Positions 46,557 to 61,042 of a stretch of DNA of 64,000 bases are shown here, one piece after another. The stretch is from Apiotrichum sp. Y4204 (taxonomy: Eukaryota > Basidiomycota > Tremellomycetes > Trichosporonales > Trichosporonaceae). The stretch covers positions 124,001 through 188,000 of the forward strand of contig JAMYHL010000072.1 in the NCBI GenBank assembly GCA_025531455.1, written 5' to 3'. A program made the translations under genes and the position numbers. Each line of letters starts with the position of its first letter. Position 1 is the first letter of the stretch. Under the pieces are notes generated by a model, which had not been told where the DNA came from, made no database searches, and was given only the letters and a program-made list of their open reading frames with translations.

Positions 46557-47636
46557 CTTGATTTCGAGTTTGGTGGAGAGGAGTGGTGGTGGTGGTGTGC
46601 ACTCGACTTGGAGTGTTCAACTCGGGTGCAGTGGTGGTGCCGACTGGCTGCAGGCACTGGAGCCACTGCACTGCAGACTCTGCGGGCTCGGTGCACCTCG
46701 GCAGACTGCACTTCTCGCCAGCCAGCCAGGATCAGCGCATCACGCATCATTAAAAATGCTCCCGCCGGTCCACTCTCTCCAGCGACTCTTGCCTCCACCT
46801 GGGCACCTGGAGGACCAAGCCGGCCGGCAACGACCGTTGCTTGTTGCTCCCTGTTCCGTGACGCTCCGAAGTGGCCAGACGCCATTCACCAAGCCGCCCA
46901 CTGGTTCGGCGTTATCTTCACCTTCAGAATCGCCGAGGGTATGGCAAGTTTCAGGGTTAAAACCCCCCAGGACATGGATATTGAATCTGTACTGAACGCA
47001 CGATTCATGACCGTCAAGCTGTACGAGCTGTGCCACTCTGACTCCACTCGATGATGCATATCTATCATTTAGACTCATTTTTCGAGGGGAACAAGCAAAG
47101 TATATACGGCAGGGGTAGTCTGCAGGGAGACTGAGAATCCCAGCTGGCAGAGTTCTGTTGATCAGGCATTGTCCATAGTGAGATGGAAGCTCTATAGGAC
47201 CGAGCCCCAGGTCAACAACTAACTTGCAGGCAAGAGAAACGACACTGGTTGCAAGAGGCTATGCGTAGTTTAGTGACAGATGCAGAATGCCGTCTCTAAT
47301 CTTATTGATAGGAGCGCTTCTTCGAGCCGGGAGCCATGATGTATTGGTTACCATCGGCAAAGGTTCAACGGGCTCCGCTGGCTGTTCAGATATCGCCAAT
47401 GCCTAGCGAGCTTTGCGTAAACATTCAGACTACTTCCTGTAGGCCATGGCCTCTGCTCAGCAAAACCGGTCAAGTGAACCCCGCGTTTCGGAGACAAAGC
47501 TCCCAGCTCCCTATCCGTCAATGTCGACTGAAGCTCCAAAGCTCCCCGTTAGCATCAGTCATCAGCGTTCACCCCTCCTCATTCCCCCCCTCTGTTGTCG
47601 TATGAATGATGCATGATACACAACCAACCGCGATGC
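46557..47636. other. Intergenic region upstream of QCR7
   Basis: 1.08 kb without a supportable gene. A tiny 11-codon ATG frame occurs on the minus strand at 47338-47303 but has no family or splice context. Confidence 0.5.
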
Positions 47637-48339
47637 TTAGAAGGGGAGCGACGGCTTCGTGAGCGCCTTGGCCTCCGTCTTGGCCTGTCCGTGAGCAATG
47701 ACGTCTTTGTTGCGCGACGCACCTTCTTCCAGTCCGCAATACGCTTGTCCATGGACGCCAAGCGGTCCTCGCGCTCCTGGATCCTCTGGTCGCGGTCGCG
47801 CTCCGCCTGCGTGCCCTTGAACATGGACTTGCGCTTCGTGTACAGATCCCGGCGGCGGAGCTTCTTCCACTTGCCCTCCCACGTCACGACCGTGCCGTCC
47901 TCGAGCTTGACGGGCAAGCTGGTCACCGGGTTTGTCGGCGAGGACGGGAGGTGGTGCGCCGGATACATCTCCAACAGCTGCTTCTGCCGGCGGACCGAGA
48001 ACGACGGCGGAATGTGGACGCGCTGCCTGTGCGCCTCCTCGGGAAGGTCATTACGGCTGTTCGTGAGCATTATGCGTCGGAAGGGCAGGAGAGCCGTTCA
48101 AGACCTCCCGACCGCCTTGAAGATATCGCCTACCTCGTGAGGACCTCCTTGTTGTAGGAGTGGATGATGAACGGGTTGCGAACGACGCGCTTTGCTGTCG
48201 CCGGCAGTTTGCTGAGCTCCTTGTGGATGTGGCGCTGGAGCACAGGCGGGAGGAGCGCAGCGTCCACGGTCGTCGGCGCGGCGGCAGGAGTCGCCTGCGC
48301 AGCGGTCGTGGCTGCCGAAGACAGGAAGCGGCGGAACAT
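47637..48339 (-). CDS. MRPL25: Mitochondrial large-subunit ribosomal protein mL59 (MrpL25-like)
   Basis: Component of the fungal mitochondrial 54S subunit. Three exons (48339-48134, 48056-47723, 47684-47637) give 195 residues. Presequence MFRRFLSSAATTAAQ, then LPPVLQRHIHKELSKLPATA, NPFIIHSYN, and IPPSFSVRRQKQLLEM, the S-x-RRQ-x2-L block typical of mL59; the rest is strongly basic (WKKLRRRDLYTKRKS) and coiled. Assignment rests on the RRQ block and the mitochondrial presequence. Confidence 0.75.
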
Positions 48340-49296
48340 TGCGGCTGTGGGGGTGGACAGGTTGTTGACAAAGGCTGTCCTTGCCTTGATGCTTGATGGC
48401 GCGCGACCGTCGAACCGTCGAAATGTTAGAAGTTCCGTCTTTGAGCAGGACGGGCATGCTCCAGATGTCCGTCCAGCGACATTGAGCTTGAGATCTTCGG
48501 ATGGCGCCGGATCGCCAAAGTGCCTTGTCTGAAAACAGTGCGTGATCGCCATGCAGATCTCGTGAGAATCCCATGCGATGATGATGATTCGCGGCTCGCT
48601 CCTTTCCCTGGTGACCCACCTCACGCACCTCGGCTGTTCGGTGAACGGCGCATCTTTTCGGAAGCCAGAGCCGAAAAAGGCACTGGCCACTGGGTGCACT
48701 CACCAAGAGTATGGTGACAACACAATGTGCCACATTCAATAATGCCGAAAGCACGCAGACCAAGTGCCAGCCAGGCCCAGCATTATGGTTGGCCATTGGC
48801 TCTTCCCTTGCTTAGCTAGTCCCTTAATCCGTCTCCTGTCTGTCCGCGATGTGCTCCGATAGCGCCCATTTGCCCCGCCCGCCTACCCCCCCAGTTCCTC
48901 CGTCGCACCAACTGGGCAGGCCCGCGCAGTGGGTCAGTCTCAGTGGTGTGGTGAGTGCCAGCCAGCCAGCCAGCCAGCCAGTCCAGTAACCCGTCCGTGT
49001 GGGCGCGACACGGTGGGTGCACTGGGCAGAAAAAAGCCCCAGTCAAGCGCAGCCAACCACCGCCTGGCTCTCCAGGTCCAACCAGGTGCGTGCTTCGCTG
49101 TGCAGGTGCAGTGTGCAGGCTTGCCTTCCCCCCCTCCCCCTGCTTCCCCCGTTCCCCCCGTTCCCCCGTGTCCCCACTCCCTCGGCTCGCGGCACCACCT
49201 CCTGCATCTACTTCGTCGTCCTCGACACCACCTCTTCTTTCTTCATACTCCCTTCTCTTACCCCCCCTCCTCACCCTCTCTCTAAAACCCGGCGAC
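48340..49296. other. Divergent promoter region between mL59 and ATP2
   Basis: 957 bp serving two mitochondrial-protein genes. An inverted CCAAT box (ATTGG) occurs at 48795-48799, and a CCAG tetranucleotide repeat at 48960-48981. The 200 bp before ATP2 are C/T-rich. Control by a HAP/CCAAT complex is possible but only inference. Confidence 0.5.
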
Positions 49297-51357
<2,061 letters not shown>

Positions 51358-51986
51358 GGTTGCGGAAGGGCATTTCCGTCTCGCTAGGTAGAAAAGGAAA
51401 TGAAAAGTTCATGTTGCGAAGCCGCCTGCAAACGCAGTGCTAACTACGAGTTCACATGCTACAAATACGGACGACGAGGTGAATGGCACCCGAGGCGCCA
51501 GGGAGGTGTGAAGCAGCTTGCGGGGGAAGAGCTGTTGAGAGAGAGGTCGCGGAAGGGTTGTTGCAGGAGGTGATTCGCGGCAGAGATGACGCTTTTATCG
51601 TTCATCTTGAAGGTTGGCAATTTAACCGAGGGCTGTGTGCTGCGCTGCTTGAAGTCTGCGCGAATCCCGAGAACCTGCCTGTGAGGCATGCCGGAACAAA
51701 CACACGCCCTCCTCGGCTTGTACTGCTCATTTAGCGCCGGTATCTGCTGCCTACTCACCAGCCCTTCTAGCCCTAATACAGCTACGGTCGGCGAGAAAAG
51801 AGCGCCTCGGGGTTCAGATACGCGACGAAACCCGCAGCGCAGCGAACGCACGCCCCGTGTCCAAATCCCATATCCGGACGCCAGACACTAACCAGTCAAA
51901 GACGCCAGACCGCCATCAAATACAGCGTACTGTATTCCGCGCCGCGCCGCGCGTTGAACCGCTCCGTAACACCCAAAAAGCAGATA
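51358..51986. other. Intergenic region between ATP2 and the tRNA gene
   Basis: 629 bp without coding signal. Its right edge contains the pol III terminator of the tRNA. Confidence 0.5.
51975..51979 (-). terminator. RNA polymerase III terminator (T5)
   Basis: Five consecutive T on the minus strand, 7 bases beyond the 3' end of the tRNA-iMet gene, as required for pol III termination. Confidence 0.7.
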
Positions 51987-52064
51987 TATCGCCAGCAGGT
52001 TTCGATCCTGCGATCTCCAGGTGTCACGTATGAGCCTGGCGCCGTCCCACTAGGCCATAGCGAT
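51987..52064 (-). tRNA. Initiator tRNA-Met (CAT) with a six-base intron
   Basis: The minus strand folds as a tRNA: acceptor ATCGCTA pairs with TGGCGAT, discriminator A; D arm TGGCCTAGTGGGACGGCG; anticodon stem CCAGG/CCTGG; T arm GCAGG-ATCGAAA-CCTGC. Initiator hallmarks are the A1:T72 pair and the T-loop ATCGAAA (A54 and A60) in place of TTCRANT. The anticodon loop is 13 nt, read as CTCATA + CGTGAC + A, which puts the anticodon CAT at 34-36 and a 6-nt intron after position 37, the canonical place. TCA of the loop can pair with TGA of the intron. Mature length would be 72 nt without CCA. Confidence 0.85.
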
Positions 52065-54231
52065 AGCGCGGAAGCTGTCCCGCGGGGGGTGGATGCGTTG
52101 AGCGTCGAGGGTTGAAAGAGTCCCAGCGTTGGTTAATGGATAAGTATCAGTGTTTTGACCTCACGTCGCATTCATACAGCGGCGAGATCCAGAGGCTCCA
52201 GGCTCCGGGTTCCAGGCTTCGAACCGGCGGACACGGTCGCGCTCGAGTCCGGGAAGGACGGTATGGCTACGGCCTTGATGGCCGCTGAGCTTGTCATGGG
52301 TTGGGGGTGATAGAGTTACTGGGCTGAACTCCGCCGCGCTCATCGATGATGTGGGGCCTCGTTCGACATTCGGAGGTCACCCTCGGCTCGCGCTGACTGG
52401 AAGCTGGGGACATTCCGACGTTCTTCAGCCGCTCAGCACTGACACTCCCCGTTCTCGAGACCGTGGTCGCTGCCGCTCCTACGGTGTCGCCTTGTCGTGC
52501 GACAACGATCACTGGGCGGGCCCCTGTGCGCCGCGAGGCCCCAAAAGTGAGTAATGCACGTATATGGGAGCTGAGATCCGGGAGTGCGCAGTGGAAGCTC
52601 AGTGGGATGACCGTCGAAGAAAGTACGTGCTACAACATGACACGACATGTTAGAGATTCGACTATTCCAAAGATCCCAAACCGAACAGGATTCGACTGCG
52701 ATTCCCCGGCCACTCCTGTTGCACAAATCAAAGCAATACCGGGTATTAAACTCTGGAAGCGATTGCTGCAATGTATAGTACAATGCCCAACCGTGCAGAC
52801 GACCCAGCGCATGAACGTCGTCTTCTCTTGTTCCAAACACGGTAGCAGCGATTTCACGGTATATAGCACATCGTGCGTTGAAACTTCCACCTTTCAGCGG
52901 TCGTGACTGTGGAGGACCTCAGAAAATCGGTATCCGGTATGCTGCAGTGCTGGTGGACGTGCTGCTGTTCGCTTTGATACCAAATGCTGCTGAGCTGCAA
53001 GAGGTGATTCCAGGAATACAAATTGAATCCAAAGAAATATAAACTCAGGCCAGATATGGTTCATCAGGTGAATCGTCGCTTTATTTTGTGTGAATCGGAT
53101 CAATGGACCGATAACGCCACTCCAAAACTCTCACCATATGACGCACCACGCCCGGCCCGCCACTCCCCGGTGTGCGCGTGTGCCAAAAACAAGTTGCCGG
53201 TCGCGCGCTGCACACTTGTTGCATCAGATTCATCGTGTCTCAACCCCCTCCCCCCCCCAACTCCCACGAACTCGTACGATTACTTACCATGAGAACTTGT
53301 TCATTAACCATCAGCAATTCTTTCCGATCACGATCAGCGTTGACTGACCGTCGCCTCGCTTCCGAGCTTTCGAGTGTACGAGTGCCCTTGATCATAAGGA
53401 CCACAGCTGCTCCGAACATTGGCGGTACTTCGCGGGGCGCACTGGCCAAAACCGTGCTTTATCAAGCACCCCAAAGGCCACGGGCACCAGGGTTGTAGCT
53501 GACGCCCAGGTGTCTGTGTGTGAGGGAGCTGGCCCGGGCAGCGCGGACAGAACGTATTACAGAGCAAAAGAAGACCGCCCCCAGTTCCCCACTCTACGCC
53601 CCAGCTCCCTATGGCGTCGGACGCCTCACCCACAGCTATTGTTCTGCGTAATTCGTCGGGTTCTATCGGCGTCATGATATGGTCTCTGAGATATCCGAGA
53701 TCTCATCTGAGCGATGCCATCATCCAGGCCGGGTTAGTCCCTCTGCGTTTGGTGTGTCAAGCTACACAGGCGTGATGTTCTACTCCTGGTCACGAACGGA
53801 AGAATAGACCGCCGCTTCGGTCGACAGACAAGGGGTTTCCGTCATATCCCCGCGTGCAGTGTGATGACTGCATGACTGTACAGCATGTACAGATGAGCAC
53901 GGGGCGACCTTTCGGCCCATCCCACAGCATCTCGTCTGCATCCGCGTCTATGTGCTCGCGTGATCGTGTCCGGGTGTCTAGCTGTCTAGACCGGTGTCTG
54001 GCGTCTTTGCGCTTTGCTGAGAGCATGTCTTGCAGCTTGTTGTCGCCGTGTCCCCAGACGAATGACGTCCATTTTGTGTTACCAAAGTCACCACAAACTC
54101 GAGGATCAAATGATCACCTCTGCTCCAGTCTTTGCCACCAAAGAATTCACAAAGCCAGATTACACTACGTCGCAGCGAAAGCGAACCGCCAACCTCCAGG
54201 AACGGCCGAGCGAGCGCGCGCATACGATGAG
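52065..54231. other. Gene-poor region
   Basis: 2.17 kb with only short frames of random composition on both strands. A C-run at 53241-53250 and locally AT-richer DNA near 53000-53110 are the only features seen. No transposon proteins or terminal repeats were found. Confidence 0.5.
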
Positions 54232-57200
54232 ATGGAGTTCGACTACGACGACGGCTGCTCGCCCCTCACGCCCGCGACCGTGCTCGAGAGTCTGATCGAC
54301 GATCGCCCAGATGCGTTCGCTGTCCTGCGCGCGATTGCCATGCCGGCCTTGAGCCCCAGCCCTTCAATTCTGTCCATTGCAACTGCTGCGACTGTGGGCG
54401 ACTGGGGATGCAGCATGGTGGAACGGAGAGTGACAGGGGTGTACGAGCTGAGCGACAGCGGAGAGGACAGCGGCGACGACGACCACAGCCTGCCGTGGCG
54501 GCCGCCCCCAGGAGCGAGTGTCACGAACATGCTGGAGAGCGCTCCTGCTGGCAATCTAGTCACAGTAAACTCTTCCATCCCCCTCAGTGCACCTCCCAGC
54601 CACATAAAGTATGCTTCCACGGCCCGCTTTGAACACACTGCGAGCCCAAGCAGTATCAGTGGACTGAGCGCGTTTAGCTTTCACATCCAAACTGATCCGG
54701 TGTGCGAGTACGACTGCGAGCAAGAAGAGGCAGAGGTGTTGAAGCCCGAGAGCGACTGTGTCCTGGATCGCGCCGACATCTGCATATCTCTTGATTTTTC
54801 GTGAGTGTCGTGAAACTTTCTGAGCGCGACTGGAGGAAGAAGGGATCTTGAGGACAGAATGGGAAGAAAATAGTCAGCAACAGGACCAAAAAAAATGATT
54901 AAATACTGTTTCAACAACGACGCCACCGCATGTTGTCACGCTGACACGCGCAGCGACGCCATTCAGTCACAGCCGCCTCGCCAGCTGTCCGACGGAAGGC
55001 TCACGCCGCTGGACGTTTTACCCGTGCTTGCGGAGGGAATAGATGAGCACGATCTCGAGGTGCAGCTGGACAGCATGTACGATCTCGATCTGCCAGACCC
55101 GCCGCGCCAGTTCCAGCCAATTCCGCCACCCCCTGCAACGGATGCGAGGTCTCCCCAACTGCCAGCTCGACCGCGTGTACCTCACCGTCGCTCTGTACCT
55201 GCGTCTTGGAACTGCCGCTCGCAACCGTATCCGTTGCCTGTACTGTTCCAGTCAAAGTCCCCACAATCCCACTCGCACTCAGCCTCCGACTCTGGCCGGC
55301 GCCTGACAAGCAGCAAGGCTAAGAGACGATCCTGGCCATCGGCCCTACTCGAACAGCCCATTGCGCACAGACCACCTCGGACGGAAAAGTCTTCGTCTTC
55401 AACACCTATCGCATCGACGTCTGTCACGCAGAATGGCCTCGAAGGTGAACCCAGGCTGCCGCACCTGCCGCCACGCCCAGAAAGATCAGAGAGCCGGCGG
55501 TCACTGGCATCCTTCTGGAAGAGTGCTGCACGGCGAACAACGCCAACCTCCTCTCCCAGGCTGCATGGATCGACGAGCCTGCCCAATGTTCCCAGCGCTC
55601 AGAGTGCTTCTTCTGCTTCTGGATCTGGCCCAGTACGATCCGGTGCGGTTTCAGCCGGTCGTGCTGGACGACGATGGATACGCCTCCGCCGGGAGCAAGG
55701 GAAAGAGGCGCGAGAGGCGCGTTCCATCCACATTGGCCACATTGTCCGCCATTCGTCAAGCAGGGGGACCCTATTGTCATCGCCTGACGCCATCGATGCC
55801 ACCGCACACGCCACAGTCGACGCCACAGCCGCCACCGCCAGACGGCCAAGCTCGACTCCTCCCTTGCTGTACTCGACATACTCGTCGCGTTGTTCCGATC
55901 ATTCCGCTCGATCCGCGCGCCGCGTCTCGCAGCATCAGCATGCCCCGCAGCAACGTCTTCAGCATGCCAACCGCCCAAGCAGCCACCATGTATTGCGGCA
56001 CGAGTATCAGCAGCGGCAGCAGCCGCCACCTCTAATTGGGGAGCAGACCTTGTGCTCACCTAGACTGTTCATGGCTCGAGCCGTGACATCCTCGGCGCCG
56101 CCGGCTTCACGTCCCTATTACCCGGAACCATCGAGTGGGCCGTGTTCCCCATTATCTGCTCTGGATGTTGATCCGGATCAGGGGAGTGACGAGGAGTCCA
56201 TGTGTAGTCCAGACGCCGCATCTGGTAGCATGAGGTTGGAGACACGGACCGCTCACAGGTGGTCCGTGGGATGTGGGCCCATCTCTGCATCTGCCTCGAC
56301 CTCGAGCCTGACAAGCAGTGCCGTTCATAACCCTCGTCAGAGCCTTGCACACTGGCCAGACTTGGACATTCTGCATCACACAAAACTCGACAAGTCTCCA
56401 TCTTTGCCGACTTCTCTGTTCTCTGTACACACTCCTTGCTCAAGGGACACTGCCGACAGCACCATCAGCACCTGGCCAGTGCTGCCGCCGACAGACGCAA
56501 CTGCAACTGGGGACGCGCAGACTCTCAAAACTGACGGCCACGCCCCTATAACATCCTCGACCCTTGCTCCTCACATTCCCCACACATCTTCTTCTTCGTC
56601 CGCAGTATCCTCAACGTCCGCCACTTCCGCTTTGCTGCTTGTTGGTCCCACTACCGTTCCTTCTCCCACGCCCCTTGTCTCTGCGCTTTGCACGCCGGAC
56701 AATACTACCACACAGGACACACACGCGCTCCGCTGTTGTGAATCTCCCCCACCCGCCCACTCGTCATCAGCAACCATGTACTACGAACCAATGTACTTTG
56801 GGCGCGACCCAGCCGCGTCGCTCGCCGGCTTGCCAAAGGGGCCACCCTTGTCGAGCTCGTCGTCGGCGCGCAGCATCAAATCGAAAAAGAAAAAACACCG
56901 CGACCCCAACGAGTCGTTCCTCGATGGCTTTCTCGATGCGCCGGCTACGACAGTGCCAGAGAGTCCTGACAAGAAATCCCAAGCGTCTTCTCTTCATTCT
57001 CCTGCTCCTAGTACAGTCGGCGTCGGGGCCAGGAGCTCTGTCAATTCTACTGGTGAGTCTGACACCGGCCACAGGTTATGGTCCCTCTTTCTGTCCCTCC
57101 CTCACCCCACTTCCGGGGTCTCTCGAGGCTGCGACGCGCCCCCTCACCCTCACGCCCCTGTTTGCCTTTTCTTAATCCCTCTCTCTTTCTTCTATGGCTG

Positions 57201-60200
57201 TGGCTATGCCTGTCCCAGCTGTCCCCTTCGTGTCCCTATTCTGATTGCGTATTAGATTCGGTGAAACAAGCAAAGCCTGCACCCCAGCCTGCCCCCCAGC
57301 CCGGACAGCCACATACGCCACCCAGTTATGCATTCCAGCGCCCGGATCCTTTGCCTTTGACTTCCCTGTCACCGGGGTCGAGCTCGCAGCGCACAGATCC
57401 CCACTCTGATCCCCACACGTCGGGTGACGAGTCCAAGCGGACGTCGAGGTGGTCGCAGTTTACCTCTTCTTCAACAACGAGTGATTATTCCTCTACTCGT
57501 CACAACACTCCAATGTGGTCGCCCGACAGAGGAGCGACCTTTGCCACTGTCCTGGAAGAGGAGCCACTCGGTCTGGAACTAAACTTGTCCGACCCCTGGG
57601 CCCAACGGCCGCCTCGCTCATCCTCACTAGGTCTGTCCACGACGCCGCCCCCGCCCGCGTCGTCCCTTCCATCTCTCCCCAGCCCTCCCTACGGCCTCCC
57701 TTCGCCTCCAGGTCATCAGTCGCCACCAGGGCGTCCTCCCATTCCCGGTCAACGTGGCAAACCAAAGCGTCCTCCTCAGCATCCTTTCGCACATCCAAGC
57801 CATTCGCGCGCACCCTCGCCGCTCCTTTCTGGGGATCATCTCACATCGCCTGGTGCACAATCTGCCGTCTACGATCAATACAGGATGACCGAGAATCCTG
57901 CTCATCAAGTGGCCCTCCTTTCGCCCCAAGACGATCAAGAAAGCCAAGAATGCCCCGTCTGCTGCGAGAGTCTGAGCTCGACTTATCGCCTCCCGGGGGA
58001 GAAACCTCATATTGTTCCCGAGTGTGGACACGCCATTCATCAAGTGAGTGATCTGATCCACGCGACGGCTCTAGAACACTTCCGGGAACTTTGAACGACC
58101 GGGCTGACCCTAGGAATGCTTCGTGACCGTCTACGGCCGAGTGCCGCCAGAAGGCTCCAACATGCACATTGGCGTTTGTGGCGTTTGTCGCCAGCCAATG
58201 CGTGTAACGCAGTCCTCGGGAAGCGACCGTGCTGCCGGGAAGAGCAGTAAGTGTCTGGGGCCTCTGATAAAAGCACGCCCCTGTGGAGCTGGAAGAAGAC
58301 AGTATCGCTAATTCCTCAGAACTTGCCGCCCTAGTCGGTAACGATACTGGTATGATGGTCGCTCCACACTCGGGGTCGTCAGTGCAAGACATGGAAGTGG
58401 ACCACGACGATCCCCTGGAGTCTTCCACTTCGCTTGCGGCTCGCACACCACCGGCCGAGGGCTCGGTAAAGGTGGTCGTTCCTCGCATCTCCATCCGATC
58501 CGAGTACCCCTACGTCCGTCGCGGCAGGGGTGGCAACCCCAAGCAACATGTCACTGCAATGGTAACCATAGAAATTCCTTCAGCGACCGATCGCAGCCAG
58601 TACGCGGCTCGGCCGCGTCGGGAGAGTGGCGCGGAGCCGGAACTCCCTCCATCCCCGATGTCGGCTGGGTCCACTCGCGACTCCATCAACATGCCTCGCG
58701 AGGGACAGGGTCCCTTCTCGCATGTGCAGGCGGACCTTGCGCGCCGCGTCCAAAACTACCAGCTTCAAGGACTCGACACGATCGGCCAACTGCAGGTTTT
58801 CGACATTCTCCCTATCCGGAAGGGCACTCTCAACAAGGAGTTCCATGTCTACCTCTTCGAGTCCGCGCTCGTATTCATCCAGGAGGAGAAGAAGGCGGGC
58901 ATTCGCAGCATATTCAACAAGGGCGCTGAAAACCAAAGCCAGAACTCAGTCCTCAAGCTCAAGGGCCGGATCCATCTGAGCCACGTCGACTTTGTCACCG
59001 ACACGTCTACTCAAAACGAAATGTCGCTTCTGATCACGACTGACAATGAGGTCGATGGATCGAAGCAGATTCTCCTTATCTTCAAGGATCGCAGCAGCCA
59101 TGAGATGTGGAAGAGCACACTACTCCGTCTGGTCGAAAACGCCAAGGACACAAAGCCCACGCAGAAATCCCTCATGCCACCAGCCTCGAGCGCCCGAGCG
59201 TCCAGCCTCGCACCGAGCACACAGGCTGGGTTCAGCGACTTTGACTCCAACCATTGTCCTCCCGGGTGCATGGGCGACCTCGCCTATGCAATCCCGATCG
59301 CACCACGCCACACTCCCATCGATCTCGTTATTGCCATTTCTACCCAAGTCGGCCCCTCTCGCGATGGCATCCCGCTCAAAGTCCGTCTGTTGCGCTCGTC
59401 CCTCCAATTCATCCTGGCGTGCATGGGCCCCAGGGATCGCATTTCCCTGGTTTCCACGGAACTGGGCCCGAACGGGGTTGTTCGCCGTACGCCATTCCTG
59501 AACGCGACGCAACACAACAGCCGTATGCGGTTGGAGATGTTTGTCGAGCTACTGGGAACTGGTCGGGCGGAGCACAACCACGATGAGTTTGAAGTTCGCC
59601 TCCTCCAGGATGAGCGTCCTGACGTTGTCACCGCCATTAACTGCTCACTCGATCTCATCCTTCAGCGCAAGTCGAAGAACCCGACCACGAACATGGTCCT
59701 CATTAGCGACAGCGGTGATATCATCAAGCGGGGCGCCATGGGGATGGTACAGGCTCGTCTCGATGCTGCCAAGTGAGTAAACAGGGCGTGAAAAAGGGTC
59801 TGACCGCAGAATCCCCGTGCACACATTCGGCTACGGCAAGGCGCATGACCCTGCTGCGCTTTGGATGGTGTCCAACCACACCCATGCGACTTACACCTTT
59901 GTCAAGGAATGGTGAGTTGGTAGAAACGAATCAATGCTCACCCCAGGTACCACCTCCGCGATGCGTTGGCTGGCATTGTTGGCGGTTTCATGTCGATTGC
60001 TCTTACCAACATGAAGCTGCGCCTCACGACACAGGACGATGAGTTCCGCGTACTTAAGGTATCAGGCACCTCCTCAGCGGTGGTGTCCACCAGCGGCAAG
60101 GAGATCGATATCGAGATTCCTGTTCTTCGCCATGACGAGCGCCGCGAAATTCTTGTCGAGTTTGAGCTTGACAGCGAGCCCAACGACCTGGCGGCCAATC

Positions 60201-60880
60201 TCAACCGCCATCTGAGCATCAACAGCGGGGCGAGCAGTCTGCACAGCCGGCCTAGCATTGCGGAGGACATGTACGAGGGTGGTGCAGGGGGCGGATACGA
60301 CGAACTGCCTGTCGTCGAAGTCGACTGCAGCTTCCACGATCCCGCAGCTGGTCGCAGTGCCACTCGCCTTGCCAACCCCGTTCTCCTCACTCTTGCGGTA
60401 CTTTCGCTCTCCGCTCCTTCCTCTGGCCAGGCTGGTGATCCCCGTATCGTTCGCCGTCGCATGGAAGTGCTCGCCAGTGACATGATCACACGGTCACTTG
60501 TCATTGCAGCCCGCAAGAACTTTGGCCACGCGACACGCATCCTCCACGAGACGCGTCGTGTCATTGACACGATGCAAAGTGCCATGCGCGCCACACTTCC
60601 AGCTCAAGGTCAGCCCCTGTCTCGTGCGGACGCAGCCACTCTTCACTCGCTCGAGGGGCTCTCCGCCACCATACAGGACGTCGACATGTTCCTTGATGGG
60701 CTTGAGGTCCACAAGGAAATGTTCACTTACGACCACCGCAACTTTGCTGCCCAGCAGGCGATTGTCCTCCGCTCGCAGCGCAGCTGGACGTGCCGCACCC
60801 CAACCGAACTCCACTATGCGACCCCCGACGTTCAGGCGCTTATCCAAGCGAGCGCCGATTATGCCTCTTCGCGTTCGTAG
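54232..60880 (+). CDS. RING-PH-vWA scaffold protein of Far1/Ste5 architecture
   Basis: Seven exons (54232-54800, 54954-57052, 57256-58043, 58114-58246, 58320-59772, 59810-59911, 59947-60880) keep frame and encode 2025 residues. The first 1100 residues are Ser/Pro/His-rich and disordered. A RING-H2-like domain follows at about 1120-1180: CPVCCES, then CGHAIHQEC, then CGVCRQPM. A PH domain spans about 1345-1470 (GTLNKEFHVYLFESALVF through SSHEMWKSTLLRLV). A vWA fold lies at about 1520-1730 (PIDLVIAISTQVG, NMVLISDSGDI), with a degenerate metal site. RING, PH and vWA in this order are the layout of the yeast mating-pathway scaffolds Ste5 and Far1, which bind G-beta and MAP kinases. Function here is inferred from layout. 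The ATG at 54232 follows an upstream open frame, so the exact start is uncertain. Confidence 0.8.
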
Positions 60881-61042
60881 GCCTATCCATACGCTATTCC
60901 CTCTCTATCGTAGTTGCATCCCTCTAGTTGTGCATTTTGGGACGTTGTGATTTTGTATATTACAGTACATGCTCGGGATTGGGTCATTAAATACATGCAG
61001 AATGTTACATTCTCGCGAACATCGTCAGTCGTGTCCTAGTTG

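Noticed and set aside
47303..47338. Minus-strand 11-codon frame starting MAPGSKKRSYQ
   Set aside because: Too short, no splice context or homology; may be chance.
47520..47600. Possible C/D-box snoRNA (TGATGA and CTGA on the minus strand upstream of QCR7)
   Set aside because: The boxes are not framed by a terminal stem and the spacing is arbitrary.
53854..54231. In-frame ATG about 126 codons upstream of the scaffold start
   Set aside because: The extra residues have non-coding composition (Cys- and Ser-rich, no motif); the start MEFDYDD at 54232 looks like the beginning of real coding sequence. Not fully excluded.
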